Shown: piece after piece, positions 43,837-52,497 of the stretch
Layout: each line of letters starts with the position of its first letter
Position numbering within the stretch: the stretch's first letter is position 1
From: Veillonella parvula
Lineage (GTDB): Bacteria > Bacillota > Negativicutes > Veillonellales > Veillonellaceae
Assembly (NCBI RefSeq): GCF_902810435.1
Contig: NZ_LR778174.1
Coordinates: 855,501-919,500, forward strand
Reading direction: 5' to 3'
Length of the DNA stretch: 64,000 nucleotides
Made by a program: the position numbers and the translations under genes
Notes under the pieces: model-generated
The model's input: the letters and a program-made list of their open reading frames with translations, nothing else
Database searches by the model: none
Told to the model about the DNA's origin: nothing

Positions 43837-44555
43837 TCGGCATCGGCCCTGGCGATGAAGAGTTCATGACACCTCAAGCACGTGAAGCTATCTTAGCGGC
43901 TGACCGTGTTGTAGGTTATTTGACTTATCTTGACTTGATTAAAGACCTAATTGAAGGTAAAGAGACTGTAGGCACTGCCATGATGCAAGAGGTAGATCGT
44001 TGCCAACAAGCAGTTGATTTAGCAGTAGAAGGTCATCAAGTCGTAGTTGTATCATCTGGTGACTCTGGCGTATACGGCATGGCAGGTCTTGTGTTGGAAC
44101 TTGCTAATAAAATACCAGCAGAAAAACGTCCTTCCGTAGATATCGTACCTGGCCTTAGTGCTGTAAACGTAGCGGCTTCTGTTTTAGGCGCTCCGTTGAT
44201 GCATGACTTTGCAGTTATTTCTCTTAGTGACTTGATGACTCCATGGGATTTAATTAAAAAACGTGCTGACCTTTGTGCACAAGGTGACATGGTTATCTCC
44301 TTGTACAACCCGCGCAGTAAAAAACGCGTTACTCATTTAGATGAAGTTCGTGAAATCGTTCTTAAATACCGCGATCCTAAAACACCTGTTGGTATCGTGC
44401 AAAAAGCAGGTCGTCCAGGGCAACACATGGTAATTTCTGACCTTGAGAATTTTACAAACGAAGAAGTGGATATGCAAACACTTGTTATTATCGGCAATAG
44501 TCAAACCTATGTTGAAAATGGTCGCATGATTACACCTCGAGGCTACAAATTATGA
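43731..44555 (+). CDS. cbiH: Cobalt-factor III / precorrin-3B (C17)-methyltransferase
   Basis: A 274-residue methylase that methylates C17 and contracts the ring. The core starts at about residue 36 (KVIGIGPGDEEFMTPQ), with VVSSGDSGVYGMAG and SLYNPRSKKR as family motifs. The first 35 residues form an Asn/Ser/Gln-rich extension encoded entirely within the end of cbiG. The ATG at 43731 has AGGAG 11 bases upstream and no later start has a better site, so a 106-base overlap seems real. No CbiH C-terminal iron-sulfur domain is present. Confidence 0.92.
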   Translation: MRDNGITSGQEPNTNTAQNNLSQNNGSHCSGNIKVIGIGPGDEEFMTPQAREAILAADRVVGYLTYLDLIKDLIEGKETVGTAMMQEVDRCQQAVDLAVEGHQVVVVSSGDSGVYGMAGLVLELANKIPAEKRPSVDIVPGLSAVNVAASVLGAPLMHDFAVISLSDLMTPWDLIKKRADLCAQGDMVISLYNPRSKKRVTHLDEVREIVLKYRDPKTPVGIVQKAGRPGQHMVISDLENFTNEEVDMQTLVIIGNSQTYVENGRMITPRGYKL

Positions 44556-45340
44556 TTTGGGTCATCGCTGGTACCTTGGATGGTCGTACCTTAGCGGTAG
44601 ACATCCAAGAACGGACAGGTGAAGAGGTTCTCGTTACTGTTGTGAGTCAATATGGGGCAGAGCTTGCTGCCCATAAAGGCATTACTGTTCATACGGGCCG
44701 TCTTGATCAAGAGGCTATGCAAAATTTGATTAAGAAACACAACGTACGTTTATTAATCGATGCAAGCCATCCGTATGCGGCTATTGTTACAGCTACGGCC
44801 CAAGATGCAGCAAAAGCTGAAGGTATTCCTTTTGTTCGCTTTGAACGTAAAGAGGTGCCATTGCCAGACTATGATAAATTGCATATCGTAGTGGATGAGG
44901 TAGAAGCCGCTAATTTAGCTGGCAAATTGGCAAAGGAAAACAATAAACATGTGTATTTGACCACAGGTAGTAAGACAATGCACATCTTTGCTAAATCTGA
45001 GGCTTTACAAGATTGTGAAGTATGGACACGTATTTTGCCGACCGCCGAGGTGTTACAAATGATGGAAGACCTCAACGTGAGTCCTAAGCGCATTGTTGCT
45101 GTCCAAGGTCCATTTTCTTATGATATGAACCGCATCATGTTCCACGATACACAGGCAAGCGTTGTAGTTATGAAAAACTCTGGCCTTGTAGGTGGTGCTG
45201 ATACAAAATTACAAGCAGCTATGGATCTTGGTATCCATGTTATTGTTATCGATCGTCCGCGTGTTAAACTTGAAAGTCACGTGGTATCATCAAATGATGA
45301 ATTCTTTAAATTATGGGAGGACACTAATGGATTACGTTAA
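44552..45340 (+). CDS. cbiJ: Cobalt-precorrin-6A reductase
   Basis: A 262-residue NAD(P)H-dependent reductase of the CobK/CbiJ family. It starts MIWVIAGTLDGRTLA with the nucleotide loop, and has LIDASHPYAA and TTGSKTMHIF, both standard. It reduces the macrocycle after ring contraction. ATG overlaps the cbiH stop by 4 bases. Confidence 0.93.
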   Translation: MIWVIAGTLDGRTLAVDIQERTGEEVLVTVVSQYGAELAAHKGITVHTGRLDQEAMQNLIKKHNVRLLIDASHPYAAIVTATAQDAAKAEGIPFVRFERKEVPLPDYDKLHIVVDEVEAANLAGKLAKENNKHVYLTTGSKTMHIFAKSEALQDCEVWTRILPTAEVLQMMEDLNVSPKRIVAVQGPFSYDMNRIMFHDTQASVVVMKNSGLVGGADTKLQAAMDLGIHVIVIDRPRVKLESHVVSSNDEFFKLWEDTNGLR

Positions 45341-45992
45341 AAATCCTAAAGCTATTGAAGATAAAAGCATGGAAATCATTTACGATTATGTAAAGGATTT
45401 AGGCTTAACAGATGATGAAGTGCGCGTTGTATCTCGTACAGTACATGCGTCTGGCGATGTTGAATATGCTCAACTTGTAAAAATGAGCCCTGATGCTGTT
45501 CAAAAAGGTATTGAAGCATTGGATAATGGTGCAGATATTTATACAGATGTAGAAATGGTTCGCACAGGTATTTCTAAGCCAGCTCTTAAAATTCGCGGTA
45601 ATGAAGTGCACTGCTTAATTAAAGATGAAAATGTAGCTAAAATGGCTAAAGAATTAGGTGTAACTCGCTCCATCGCAGCTATGCGTACCTTTGGCAAACA
45701 ATTAGAAGGACAAATCGTTGCTATCGGTAATGCACCAACTGCATTGTATGAAGTATTGCGCCTTGCTTTAGAAGAAGGCATTAAACCAGCTCTTATCATT
45801 GGTATTCCTGTAGGCTTCGTAGGTGCAGCAGAATCCAAAGACTATCTGATGGAAGTATCTCCGGTTCCTTACATCACTGTAAAAGGCAACAAAGGTGGTA
45901 GCCCAATCGCTGCCTCCGTATGTAATGCATTGCTTTATACAGACGTAAAACGCAATGACATGCTCTTCGTAGAAGGCAAAGAATCTAAATAA
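45327..45992 (+). CDS. cbiC: Cobalt-precorrin-8 methylmutase
   Basis: A 221-residue CbiC/CobH that moves the C11 methyl group to C12 to form cobyrinate. Family motifs: VVSRTVHASGDVEYAQLV (with the active-site His), GIPVGFVGAAESKD and NKGGSPIAASVCNALLY. The ATG at 45327 has GGGAGG 9 bases upstream and overlaps cbiJ by 14 bases; the longer upstream frame lies in cbiJ. Last gene of the operon; a 13-bp stem terminator follows. Confidence 0.95.
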   Translation: MDYVKNPKAIEDKSMEIIYDYVKDLGLTDDEVRVVSRTVHASGDVEYAQLVKMSPDAVQKGIEALDNGADIYTDVEMVRTGISKPALKIRGNEVHCLIKDENVAKMAKELGVTRSIAAMRTFGKQLEGQIVAIGNAPTALYEVLRLALEEGIKPALIIGIPVGFVGAAESKDYLMEVSPVPYITVKGNKGGSPIAASVCNALLYTDVKRNDMLFVEGKESK

Positions 45993-45995
45993 TAC

Positions 45996-46035
45996 AAAAC
46001 CCGAATCGTATATGTAGTTTTGCGATTCGGGTTTT
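45996..46035 (+). terminator. Terminator of the cbiDETFGHJC operon
   Basis: AAAACCCGAATCG (45996-46008) and CGATTCGGGTTTT (46023-46035) are perfectly complementary. Confidence 0.88.
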
Positions 46036-46064
46036 ACTGTATATATTATTGAGAGGGGATTCAT

Positions 46065-47060
46065 ATGGCATCAAGTAATGAACGAAAATTATTTCGCGTA
46101 TCAGTGATTTGTATCTTAATCATCGCCGTTATTACGAGCATGATTATATCTCTTATTTGGGGATCAACACCCGTATCATTAGCTGAGATTTGGCATACAT
46201 TATGGTCTAGTGAGCTAACTGATACATCTTCACAAATTATTTGGAATATTCGATTGCCTCGCAATATTGTAGCTGCGTTAGTGGGGGCTTGTCTAGCTGT
46301 ATCTGGTGCAATTTTGCAAGCAGTTATGAAAAATCCCCTAGCGGATCCACAGATTGTAGGAGTATCCTCTGGTGCAGGACTAGCTGGTGTTATCATATTT
46401 ATTTTATTTCCTGGGTATGATCATATAGTTCCTTTAGTGGCCTTTTTAGGTGCTATGGCTGCAGCGCTCATGGTGTATGCATTAGCATGGAAAAATGGAG
46501 TGCGACCTAGTCGTATTATCTTAGCTGGTGTTGCGGTCGCAGCCTTTTTAGGCTCAGGTATTTCAGCACTACTTGTATTCTTCGGTGATCGTGTACAAGG
46601 GGCATTGCTTTGGATGGTAGGGGGACTCGCTGCACGCAGTTGGCCTCAGGTAGAAGTGCTGTTTCCATATGCTATAATTGGTCTTATTTTTGCCTGTTTA
46701 GGAGCTAAACGACTTACCATTTTAAGTTTAGGTGATGAAACTGCAAAGGGATTAGGCCTTAAGGTAGAACAAACACGGTTTATTATGACTGCAGTGGCTG
46801 CTCTTTTAGCGGCTGGTGCTGTAAGTATAGCTGGGCTTATCGGATTTGTAGGTTTGGTTATTCCCCATATGTTACGTCTTATAATCGGTAACGACTATGC
46901 ATATTTACTGCCTGGATCCGCATTATTAGGCGCACTAGTTCTTGTTGTCAGTGATACAATAGGACGTGTTATGTGGAGCCCTATAGAGGTACCAGTGGGC
47001 ATTATTATGGCATTTTTTGGAGCGCCGTTCTTCTTGTATCTGTTGAGGAGGGATAACTAA
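46065..47060 (+). CDS. FecCD/BtuC-type ABC transporter permease
   Basis: A 331-residue permease with about 10 helices, carrying the FecCD signatures RLPRNIVAALVGACLAVSGA and NPLADPQIVGVSSGAGLAG, and the GFVGLVIPHMLR loop that contacts the ATPase. This family imports Fe-siderophores, haem or cobalamin. Its place between cobalamin genes and an exported CbiK argues for a cobalamin, cobalt-tetrapyrrole or haem substrate, as inference. GAGAGGGG precedes the ATG; forms an operon with the ATPase gene. Confidence 0.9.
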   Translation: MASSNERKLFRVSVICILIIAVITSMIISLIWGSTPVSLAEIWHTLWSSELTDTSSQIIWNIRLPRNIVAALVGACLAVSGAILQAVMKNPLADPQIVGVSSGAGLAGVIIFILFPGYDHIVPLVAFLGAMAAALMVYALAWKNGVRPSRIILAGVAVAAFLGSGISALLVFFGDRVQGALLWMVGGLAARSWPQVEVLFPYAIIGLIFACLGAKRLTILSLGDETAKGLGLKVEQTRFIMTAVAALLAAGAVSIAGLIGFVGLVIPHMLRLIIGNDYAYLLPGSALLGALVLVVSDTIGRVMWSPIEVPVGIIMAFFGAPFFLYLLRRDN

Positions 47061-47842
47061 TGAATACCGCTATTGATGTAAAACAGTTATCCGTAACTCT
47101 TGGTAATCGTCATATTCTACATGACATTAATGTATCGGTTCCTATCGGTAAAATTACGACATTAATTGGGCCTAATGGTTGTGGTAAAAGTACGCTTTTA
47201 CGATCTATGATCGGATATATTCATAGTCCTCATGAATGTATTACCATATTTGATAAACCGTTACAATCATATTCTCAAAACAATCTGGCAAGGCAAATGG
47301 CATTTTTGCCACAAGTACCGAATATGCCAAAGGATATGACTGTAGAAGAATTGGTATATTGTGGACGGTATCCATACCAAACGTGGTGGAAAAACACGGC
47401 TAAAGAAGATCGTGAGATTGTTGACTATGCGTTACATATCACGAAAACGAATCATTTGCGAGAACAATTAATCCCATTCCTATCTGGTGGTGAACGGCAA
47501 CGCGTTTGGATTGCTATGGCGCTAGCACAGCAACCAAAATTATTAGTCTTAGACGAACCAACAACATATTTAGATATTAATCACCAATTAGAAATTATGG
47601 AGTTATTGAAACGATTAAATAAGGAACAAGATTTAACCGTTCTCATGGTACTTCACGAACTAACACAGGCGGTTCAATATTCACATTATATGGCTGTTAT
47701 AAAAGAAGGCCATTTAGTAGTATCAGGAGAGACAAGTAAAATTATATCGGATGAGTTGTTTAGAGATGTATTCTCTGTAGATGTACAACTTGATACATTT
47801 GATAATAAAAAATATGTGCGCGTAAAAGGATTAGTTGAGTAG
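47060..47842 (+). CDS. ABC transporter ATP-binding protein (FecE/BtuD type)
   Basis: A 260-residue ATPase with Walker A GPNGCGKSTLL, signature LSGGERQRVWIAMALA, Walker B LLVLDEPTTYLD and a switch His. It powers the permease encoded just upstream, overlapping it by one base. Two copies are expected per transporter. The binding protein gene is convergent, on the - strand. Confidence 0.93.
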   Translation: MNTAIDVKQLSVTLGNRHILHDINVSVPIGKITTLIGPNGCGKSTLLRSMIGYIHSPHECITIFDKPLQSYSQNNLARQMAFLPQVPNMPKDMTVEELVYCGRYPYQTWWKNTAKEDREIVDYALHITKTNHLREQLIPFLSGGERQRVWIAMALAQQPKLLVLDEPTTYLDINHQLEIMELLKRLNKEQDLTVLMVLHELTQAVQYSHYMAVIKEGHLVVSGETSKIISDELFRDVFSVDVQLDTFDNKKYVRVKGLVE

Positions 47843-47857
47843 CTTGATACTAATAGA

Positions 47858-47894
47858 AAAAGAGGGCATTCCCTATTTGGGGGATGCCCTCTTT
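47858..47894. terminator. Bidirectional terminator between ATPase and binding protein genes
   Basis: AAAGAGGGCAT pairs with ATGCCCTCTTT around TCCCTATTTGGGGG, with T- and A-runs on both sides. Confidence 0.85.
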
Positions 47895-47910
47895 CGCATG
47901 ATACAATATG

Positions 47911-48852
47911 TTAGAATGTAACATTAATACCGTATGCTTCTTTAACTAAACGTGCCATAGCTTCAGGTGTTTGTAGTCCTGGGTTTAATAGGAATAGTTT
48001 AGATGGTAAGTATATTACGCGGTTATTTTGTACGGCTTTTAAATTAGCCCATGCAGGATTATCTGTCATAGCTTGTTTCATAGCTTTTGTAATTTCTTCT
48101 TCTTTACCCATTGTAACAACAAAGATAATATCAGGGTTATCTGCAGTCAATGTTTCAAGAGAGTAAGGGACAGTTTTATCCTTAGTTGTGCCTTCTAAGT
48201 GGGAGGCAACAACGTTTGTCATGCCTAGTTCTTTTACCATAGATGCAGTAACTGCTTCATCAGTTTCGGCAGTTACACCTTTTCCTGTGGCACGTAATAC
48301 AGCAACACGTGCAGGCTGTTGATTCTTAACAGCATCTTTTACCTTGGTAATATTGCTTTCATAGGTATTAATAACAGATTTAGCCTTATCTTGATGGTTG
48401 GTTAACTCGCCAAGGAATGTTAACATTGGTACATTATCTTTAATACCATCGTAATCAAAAAGTACGGTTGGAATATTATTAGCTTGTAATTGGGATTCAT
48501 ATTTTTTATGTTGATTTACTAAACCCAATACTACATCTGGCTTCAAGCCTAATAGTTGTTCCATGTTGATATTTGCAGTTTGACCAAGAGCGGGTAGAGC
48601 TTCTAATTCTGGGGCTAATTTATCCGTTGTATTGGCACGGCTAATGGCTTTACCATCGACAGCATAAAGCATAGATAAAACAGAATTAGATAATACAGCA
48701 ATTTTTTGTGGATCCTTTGGTACAGTATAGGTTTGACCATTAAAGGTCAACTCCTTCGTAGTAGCAGAAGAGCTGGATGTGGTTTTACCACACCCAGCTA
48801 GTGCTAGTACAATCATAACCAAAGCGATACTACCGAGTAGTAGTTTTTTCAT
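47911..48852 (-). CDS. ABC transporter substrate-binding lipoprotein (BtuF/FecB type)
   Basis: A 313-residue lipoprotein: the signal ends in LALAGC, the lipobox with C21 as the lipid-attached residue, followed by a Ser/Thr linker. The TroA/FecB-like bilobal fold is indicated by QKIAVLSNSVLSMLYAVDG and LLGLKPDVVLGL. It would deliver the substrate to the FecCD permease. AGGAG precedes the ATG. It lies downstream of an exported cbiK on the same strand (51 bases), so both are probably cotranscribed. Confidence 0.9.
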   Translation of the reverse strand: MKKLLLGSIALVMIVLALAGCGKTTSSSSATTKELTFNGQTYTVPKDPQKIAVLSNSVLSMLYAVDGKAISRANTTDKLAPELEALPALGQTANINMEQLLGLKPDVVLGLVNQHKKYESQLQANNIPTVLFDYDGIKDNVPMLTFLGELTNHQDKAKSVINTYESNITKVKDAVKNQQPARVAVLRATGKGVTAETDEAVTASMVKELGMTNVVASHLEGTTKDKTVPYSLETLTADNPDIIFVVTMGKEEEITKAMKQAMTDNPAWANLKAVQNNRVIYLPSKLFLLNPGLQTPEAMARLVKEAYGINVTF

Positions 48853-48903
48853 GATGTACTCCTATGAATGTTATATATGCAATAACGATCTTAGTTATAT
48901 TGA

Positions 48904-49893
48904 TTATTTTTCTAATGCATCCCAAGCTTCGTTAGCACGTTCAACGAATAAGTTACGGATGTTTTGGTTTTCACCTAAACCATGGATGTAAGTGTCAACT
49001 TTGAAGCCTTCTTTTTCAAGAATGGATTTGTGGGAATCTGGTTCGTTACCAGCCATGTCGTTGTTTGCATGGTCACCAGCAACCATCATGAAAGGCATCA
49101 ATGTAACATGTTTAATACCATGTAATTTCAATTGAGGGATAACTTGTTCAAGATTTGGTGTACCTTCTACTGTGTAGATGAATACATTTTTCATGCCAAG
49201 AGTATGGATACGGTCTTGAATTACAGAATAGTATGCATTGGAAGGATCTGGAGTACCATGAGCCATGATAAGAAGACCATCTTCTTTACCTAATTTAGGG
49301 AATTGGGATTGAACAGCTTTTAATGTTTCAATAACTTGGTCAGTTTGGTTTTCTTGACCCATCCAGTACATAAGAGAAGTACCGAGTGTCATTTTTTTGA
49401 AATCATTTTTGTATAAATTATATACTGCTGCATCGTAGTTATATTCCATACCAGGAATTACATCTAGAGATGCCAATGCAACGCGAGTGTAACCATCTTT
49501 TTTAAGTTCAGCTAAAGCTTCTTCAGGCGTAGGGTATGTTATACCTTCTTTTTGTTGGATACGATCACGAATAATATGGCTTGTGAAAGCAGTTATCACT
49601 TTAGTATTTGGGTGAGCTGCCTTAATAGCATCTACAGTAGCATCGATTGTTTTCACACGAGTATCTTTATAAGTTGTACCAAAGCTCATAACAACCATAG
49701 CATCTTTGTTTGGCAAGTTTTGTAAAGCTTCTGTATTATGTGTACGAACACCAATTGCAGCGGCTTCTTTCAATGCTGGTGTAGGATCTTTTACTTCCTC
49801 ATTTAATTGATATGCAGCATTAGATACAACTGGTGCACCAAAGGATACTGCAAGACCTAGAATAGCGGATGCTAAAGCTAATTGTTTTTTCAT
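48904..49893 (-). CDS. cbiK: Exported sirohydrochlorin cobaltochelatase (CbiK, periplasmic type)
   Basis: A 329-residue CbiK with a signal peptide (MKKQLALASAILGLAVSFGA, cleavage near SNA before AYQL). The metal-site residues are all present: E150 (IPGMEYN), H212 (IMAHGT) and H275 (VAGDHANND). Exported CbiK (CbiKP) is known from Desulfovibrio, where a role in haem or metal handling outside the cytoplasm was proposed. The ATG at 49893 has AGGAG upstream; the longer frame starting at 49935 has none. Linked on the - strand to the binding lipoprotein, so a tetrapyrrole/metal uptake role is plausible. Confidence 0.92.
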   Translation of the reverse strand: MKKQLALASAILGLAVSFGAPVVSNAAYQLNEEVKDPTPALKEAAAIGVRTHNTEALQNLPNKDAMVVMSFGTTYKDTRVKTIDATVDAIKAAHPNTKVITAFTSHIIRDRIQQKEGITYPTPEEALAELKKDGYTRVALASLDVIPGMEYNYDAAVYNLYKNDFKKMTLGTSLMYWMGQENQTDQVIETLKAVQSQFPKLGKEDGLLIMAHGTPDPSNAYYSVIQDRIHTLGMKNVFIYTVEGTPNLEQVIPQLKLHGIKHVTLMPFMMVAGDHANNDMAGNEPDSHKSILEKEGFKVDTYIHGLGENQNIRNLFVERANEAWDALEK

Positions 49894-50627
49894 TTCTATA
49901 CTCCTATCTATAACTATAACTACACTAATATGCAATCATTTACATAGTTCTATTATATGAAAACTATGGATTCATTGCATATATATAACCTTATTTCAAT
50001 CGTAACAAAGCGGAAAACAGGTGTCAATAAACCCTATACCCCTAGAAGTATAGAGAAATTAAAAAGTTTTTAATAAATTAATGTGATGAATAAAGTATGA
50101 TAGTACATTTTATAATTATATTCTTATTGGTTATAAGGATATGAATATGTGAATATATAAGTGATTTTATTTGATCTTTATTTAGGCATATTTTGATGGG
50201 GCCCCATAACATTACTACAAATATATTAAAAATGATGCCCTATACTTGTTTGCTCCTCGTTCCTGATGTCGCTACACAAGTACAGGGCATCATTTTTATT
50301 ACTGTAGTTATGTAGGCGTCCCATCAAAATATGATATATAATAAATATAAATATAAAATTTTAGTAAAATAAAATTATCATATAAAAGAGAGAAGGACTA
50401 TGTTTGTTTTTTTGAGAGAGAACAAATTCTTTTAAAACAGAATGTATACGATCTACTACATAATACTAGGATAGGTAGAAAAGCTTTTTTACTTATTGTT
50501 TGGTAAGGGATCTTGGCAATTTGTAAAAGACCTCTAGGTTTATATTCTATGAAATAGGAAATAGATTATAATATATGATTTATTAATTTTAGGCATTAGT
50601 ATATGGTTATTATATGATATTTTTCTT
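49894..50627. other. Intergenic stretch with a long palindrome
   Basis: About 730 bases without a convincing gene. It contains the promoter region of the exported cbiK and, at 50187-50333, a 147-base imperfect palindrome. The rest is very AT-rich, and I see no other structure. Confidence 0.6.
50187..50333. repeat. 147-base palindrome with perfect 14-bp ends (MITE-like or structured RNA)
   Basis: CATATTTTGATGGG (50187-50200) and CCCATCAAAATATG (50320-50333) are exact inverse complements. Inside, ATAACATTACTAC and AAAATGATGCCCTATACTTG pair with matching stretches of the right arm. The loop is GTTTGCTCCTCGTTCCTGAT-like. It encodes nothing. Confidence 0.88.
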
Positions 50628-50927
50628 ATGTATAAAGCAAAGAATAAATCACAAGTCCTAATAGAGTTTATATTGCTTGCTGTATTAATTGCTGGATACT
50701 TAATAAATAAACTGTATGAAACTAACTATTTTGTATCAGATATATATTTTTATTTAGGTATGGTATTAGCGGTTATTATATATTGTTGTATATTATGGTT
50801 ACATAGTTATAAATATATAAATACTGACGACGAGAGAAAAAAGAAAAATATAATTAATTCAATTCTAACAATTCATGCAATCATATTTTTATATGGATTA
50901 GTGATAGTTTGGATAGTATTCTTTTAG
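50628..50927 (+). CDS. Small membrane protein
   Basis: A 99-residue protein with three hydrophobic segments (about 9-26, 37-60, 77-98) and a charged loop (NTDDERKKKN). No family recognised. The ATG at 50628 lacks a strong ribosome site, so expression is uncertain. First of several small membrane proteins in an AT-rich patch that interrupts the cobalamin region. Confidence 0.5.
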   Translation: MYKAKNKSQVLIEFILLAVLIAGYLINKLYETNYFVSDIYFYLGMVLAVIIYCCILWLHSYKYINTDDERKKKNIINSILTIHAIIFLYGLVIVWIVFF

Positions 50928-50993
50928 ATTTTAATATGATTCTTAATTAAAACATGGTGTTGGACTCCTTTGAGTTTAACACCATTGGTAGAT

Positions 50994-51077
50994 ATGTTTG
51001 AGAATATTGTAAATGGAGGATGGATACCATTGAGTAAATCAGATTTTCAAAATAATTTTACTAAATATAAAGGGTAG
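50994..51077 (+). CDS. Possible 27-residue ORF before the DUF805 gene
   Basis: The frame starts MFENIVNGGWIPLSKSDFQ and ends 3 bases before the next ATG. The first 23 bases (from the ATG region) are repeated at 52128-52150. No clear ribosome site. It could be the decayed 5' end of a gene, or a coupled leader. Confidence 0.3.
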   Translation: MFENIVNGGWIPLSKSDFQNNFTKYKG

Positions 51078-51080
51078 ATT

Positions 51081-52085
51081 ATGCATCTTAAAATAAATAT
51101 CCCTAATGACTGTAATTTATTCAAAGCTAATATACGAGCATTAGGAGATTCTAATATTTTTAGAAATAGACGTTTAAATATTATAACAGCAATAACATAT
51201 TATGCTGCGATAGTATTTATATTCTTAATGACAATGGCTTTAGGTTTTTATGTTAACCCTAGATTATATAGCGCCTTTTTTTATGGGATTGATATGATAA
51301 CTAATATATTGTTTTTAGTTGTATTGGGATATCGATGTCAAGATTATGGGATTCATAGATATATAGGTATTTTATGTGTTGTTGTAATTAGTTCCCTTAT
51401 TACCTTATATTGTGGTGGTGATTTTTTTGTAAGTCCTAGTAATTATATTTTAGCGGTATCGGATACAACTATTTCTCTTAATAAACCCTTTTTTTTCATG
51501 GTAATGAATAGAATGATTTTTTTATTACTTTTAATTCCTGGAAGCCAAAAGAATTCGTATGGTGATAGACCTGCATCCGGATTTTGGGATGGCTCTTATT
51601 TAGTAATGGATCCTTTAAATATTAAAATTGTAAAGAGTAAGATTAGAAAATTATGGAATAATTTAATTGGTAAAAAGGACTATGATGATACATTAAGGTC
51701 TGGTAATGCTATAAAAGAGCAAAAGTTTGAGTTTATGGAAGTTCTCCAAAAAATTCTCATTAAAGATATTTTTAATTTTGAGGGCCGATCTTCTAGAGAT
51801 GAACTGATGATATTTACTATGCTATTTTCTGTGCTATCAATGTTATTAAGTTATATAAATATATCTGATATATTGAATAGTTATGTTGTTAATATTTTTA
51901 TAATTGACGTCTTAGTCGCTATTATTATATTAGTACCTTATATAAGTTTACTTGTTCGTCGTCTTCATGATAGTGGAAATAGTGGTCTTTGGCTTTTCTT
52001 TATTGTAGTTCCTATTGTAAACGTATATGTTTTATATATGCTATTTTTTAAGCCAACCTATAATGATGAGACAATCAAATGCTGA
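51081..52085 (+). CDS. DUF805 family membrane protein with a possible second, degenerate DUF805-like half
   Basis: A 334-residue protein. The C-terminal part (about 225-330) is a DUF805 domain: FEGRSSRDELMIFTMLF, then LLVRRLHDSGNSGLWLFFIVVP, then a final helix. The N-terminal part (about 25-160) has helices around the stretch GYRCQDYGIHRYIGILC, which looks like a weak version of the same RRLHDxGxSG motif. DUF805 proteins are of unknown function. AAAGGG precedes the ATG. The region is AT-rich relative to its neighbours. Confidence 0.72.
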   Translation: MHLKINIPNDCNLFKANIRALGDSNIFRNRRLNIITAITYYAAIVFIFLMTMALGFYVNPRLYSAFFYGIDMITNILFLVVLGYRCQDYGIHRYIGILCVVVISSLITLYCGGDFFVSPSNYILAVSDTTISLNKPFFFMVMNRMIFLLLLIPGSQKNSYGDRPASGFWDGSYLVMDPLNIKIVKSKIRKLWNNLIGKKDYDDTLRSGNAIKEQKFEFMEVLQKILIKDIFNFEGRSSRDELMIFTMLFSVLSMLLSYINISDILNSYVVNIFIIDVLVAIIILVPYISLLVRRLHDSGNSGLWLFFIVVPIVNVYVLYMLFFKPTYNDETIKC

Positions 52086-52128
52086 AATTGATTTTTTATT
52101 TATTTTTAGAGAAAATTAATAGGTTGGT

Positions 52129-52378
52129 ATGTTTGAGAATATTGTAATTGGTCTCTTTGGCTTATTAATGGTGAATTATCTCGTCATATTTGAAGTATAT
52201 TTTGATTATTATTCTTTGTATTGCTTGTGTCTTTGATCTATGGCGTCATAATCGCTCAGGCAAAATCACAGCTGACGACAAGAGAATGTATGATACCTTT
52301 ATAGGTCGAATTAAGTTCATTGTTATGTTTTTACTTGTTTTATGTGGTGTTGCATCGGTTATACATTATTTTGGTTGA
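52129..52378 (+). pseudogene. Remnant or frameshifted small membrane protein gene
   Basis: A frame starting at ATG 52129 (MFENIVIGLFGLLMVNYLVI) ends at 52236. The next frame (from about 52190) continues with KYILIIILCIACVFDLWRHN and ends at 52378 with another hydrophobic helix. Joined by a single frameshift near 52190 they would make a protein of about 80 residues with two or three helices. The start sequence repeats that at 50994. A translated product from the TTG at 52190 alone is possible, but no ribosome site supports it. Confidence 0.4.
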
Positions 52379-52497
52379 TTTTGATATTTTTTCTCATTGA
52401 CTTCTATAGATTAATCTTGTACTATTATTACATAGTAGTTGATAACAATTTTCAATTGTGAAAGTTGTTTCATGTATGAGTAATATGGAGGTCACAT

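Noticed and set aside
45192-45326. N-terminal extension of cbiC
   Set aside because: The upstream part is the out-of-frame end of cbiJ; the ATG at 45327 has a GGGAGG ribosome site and matches CbiC length.
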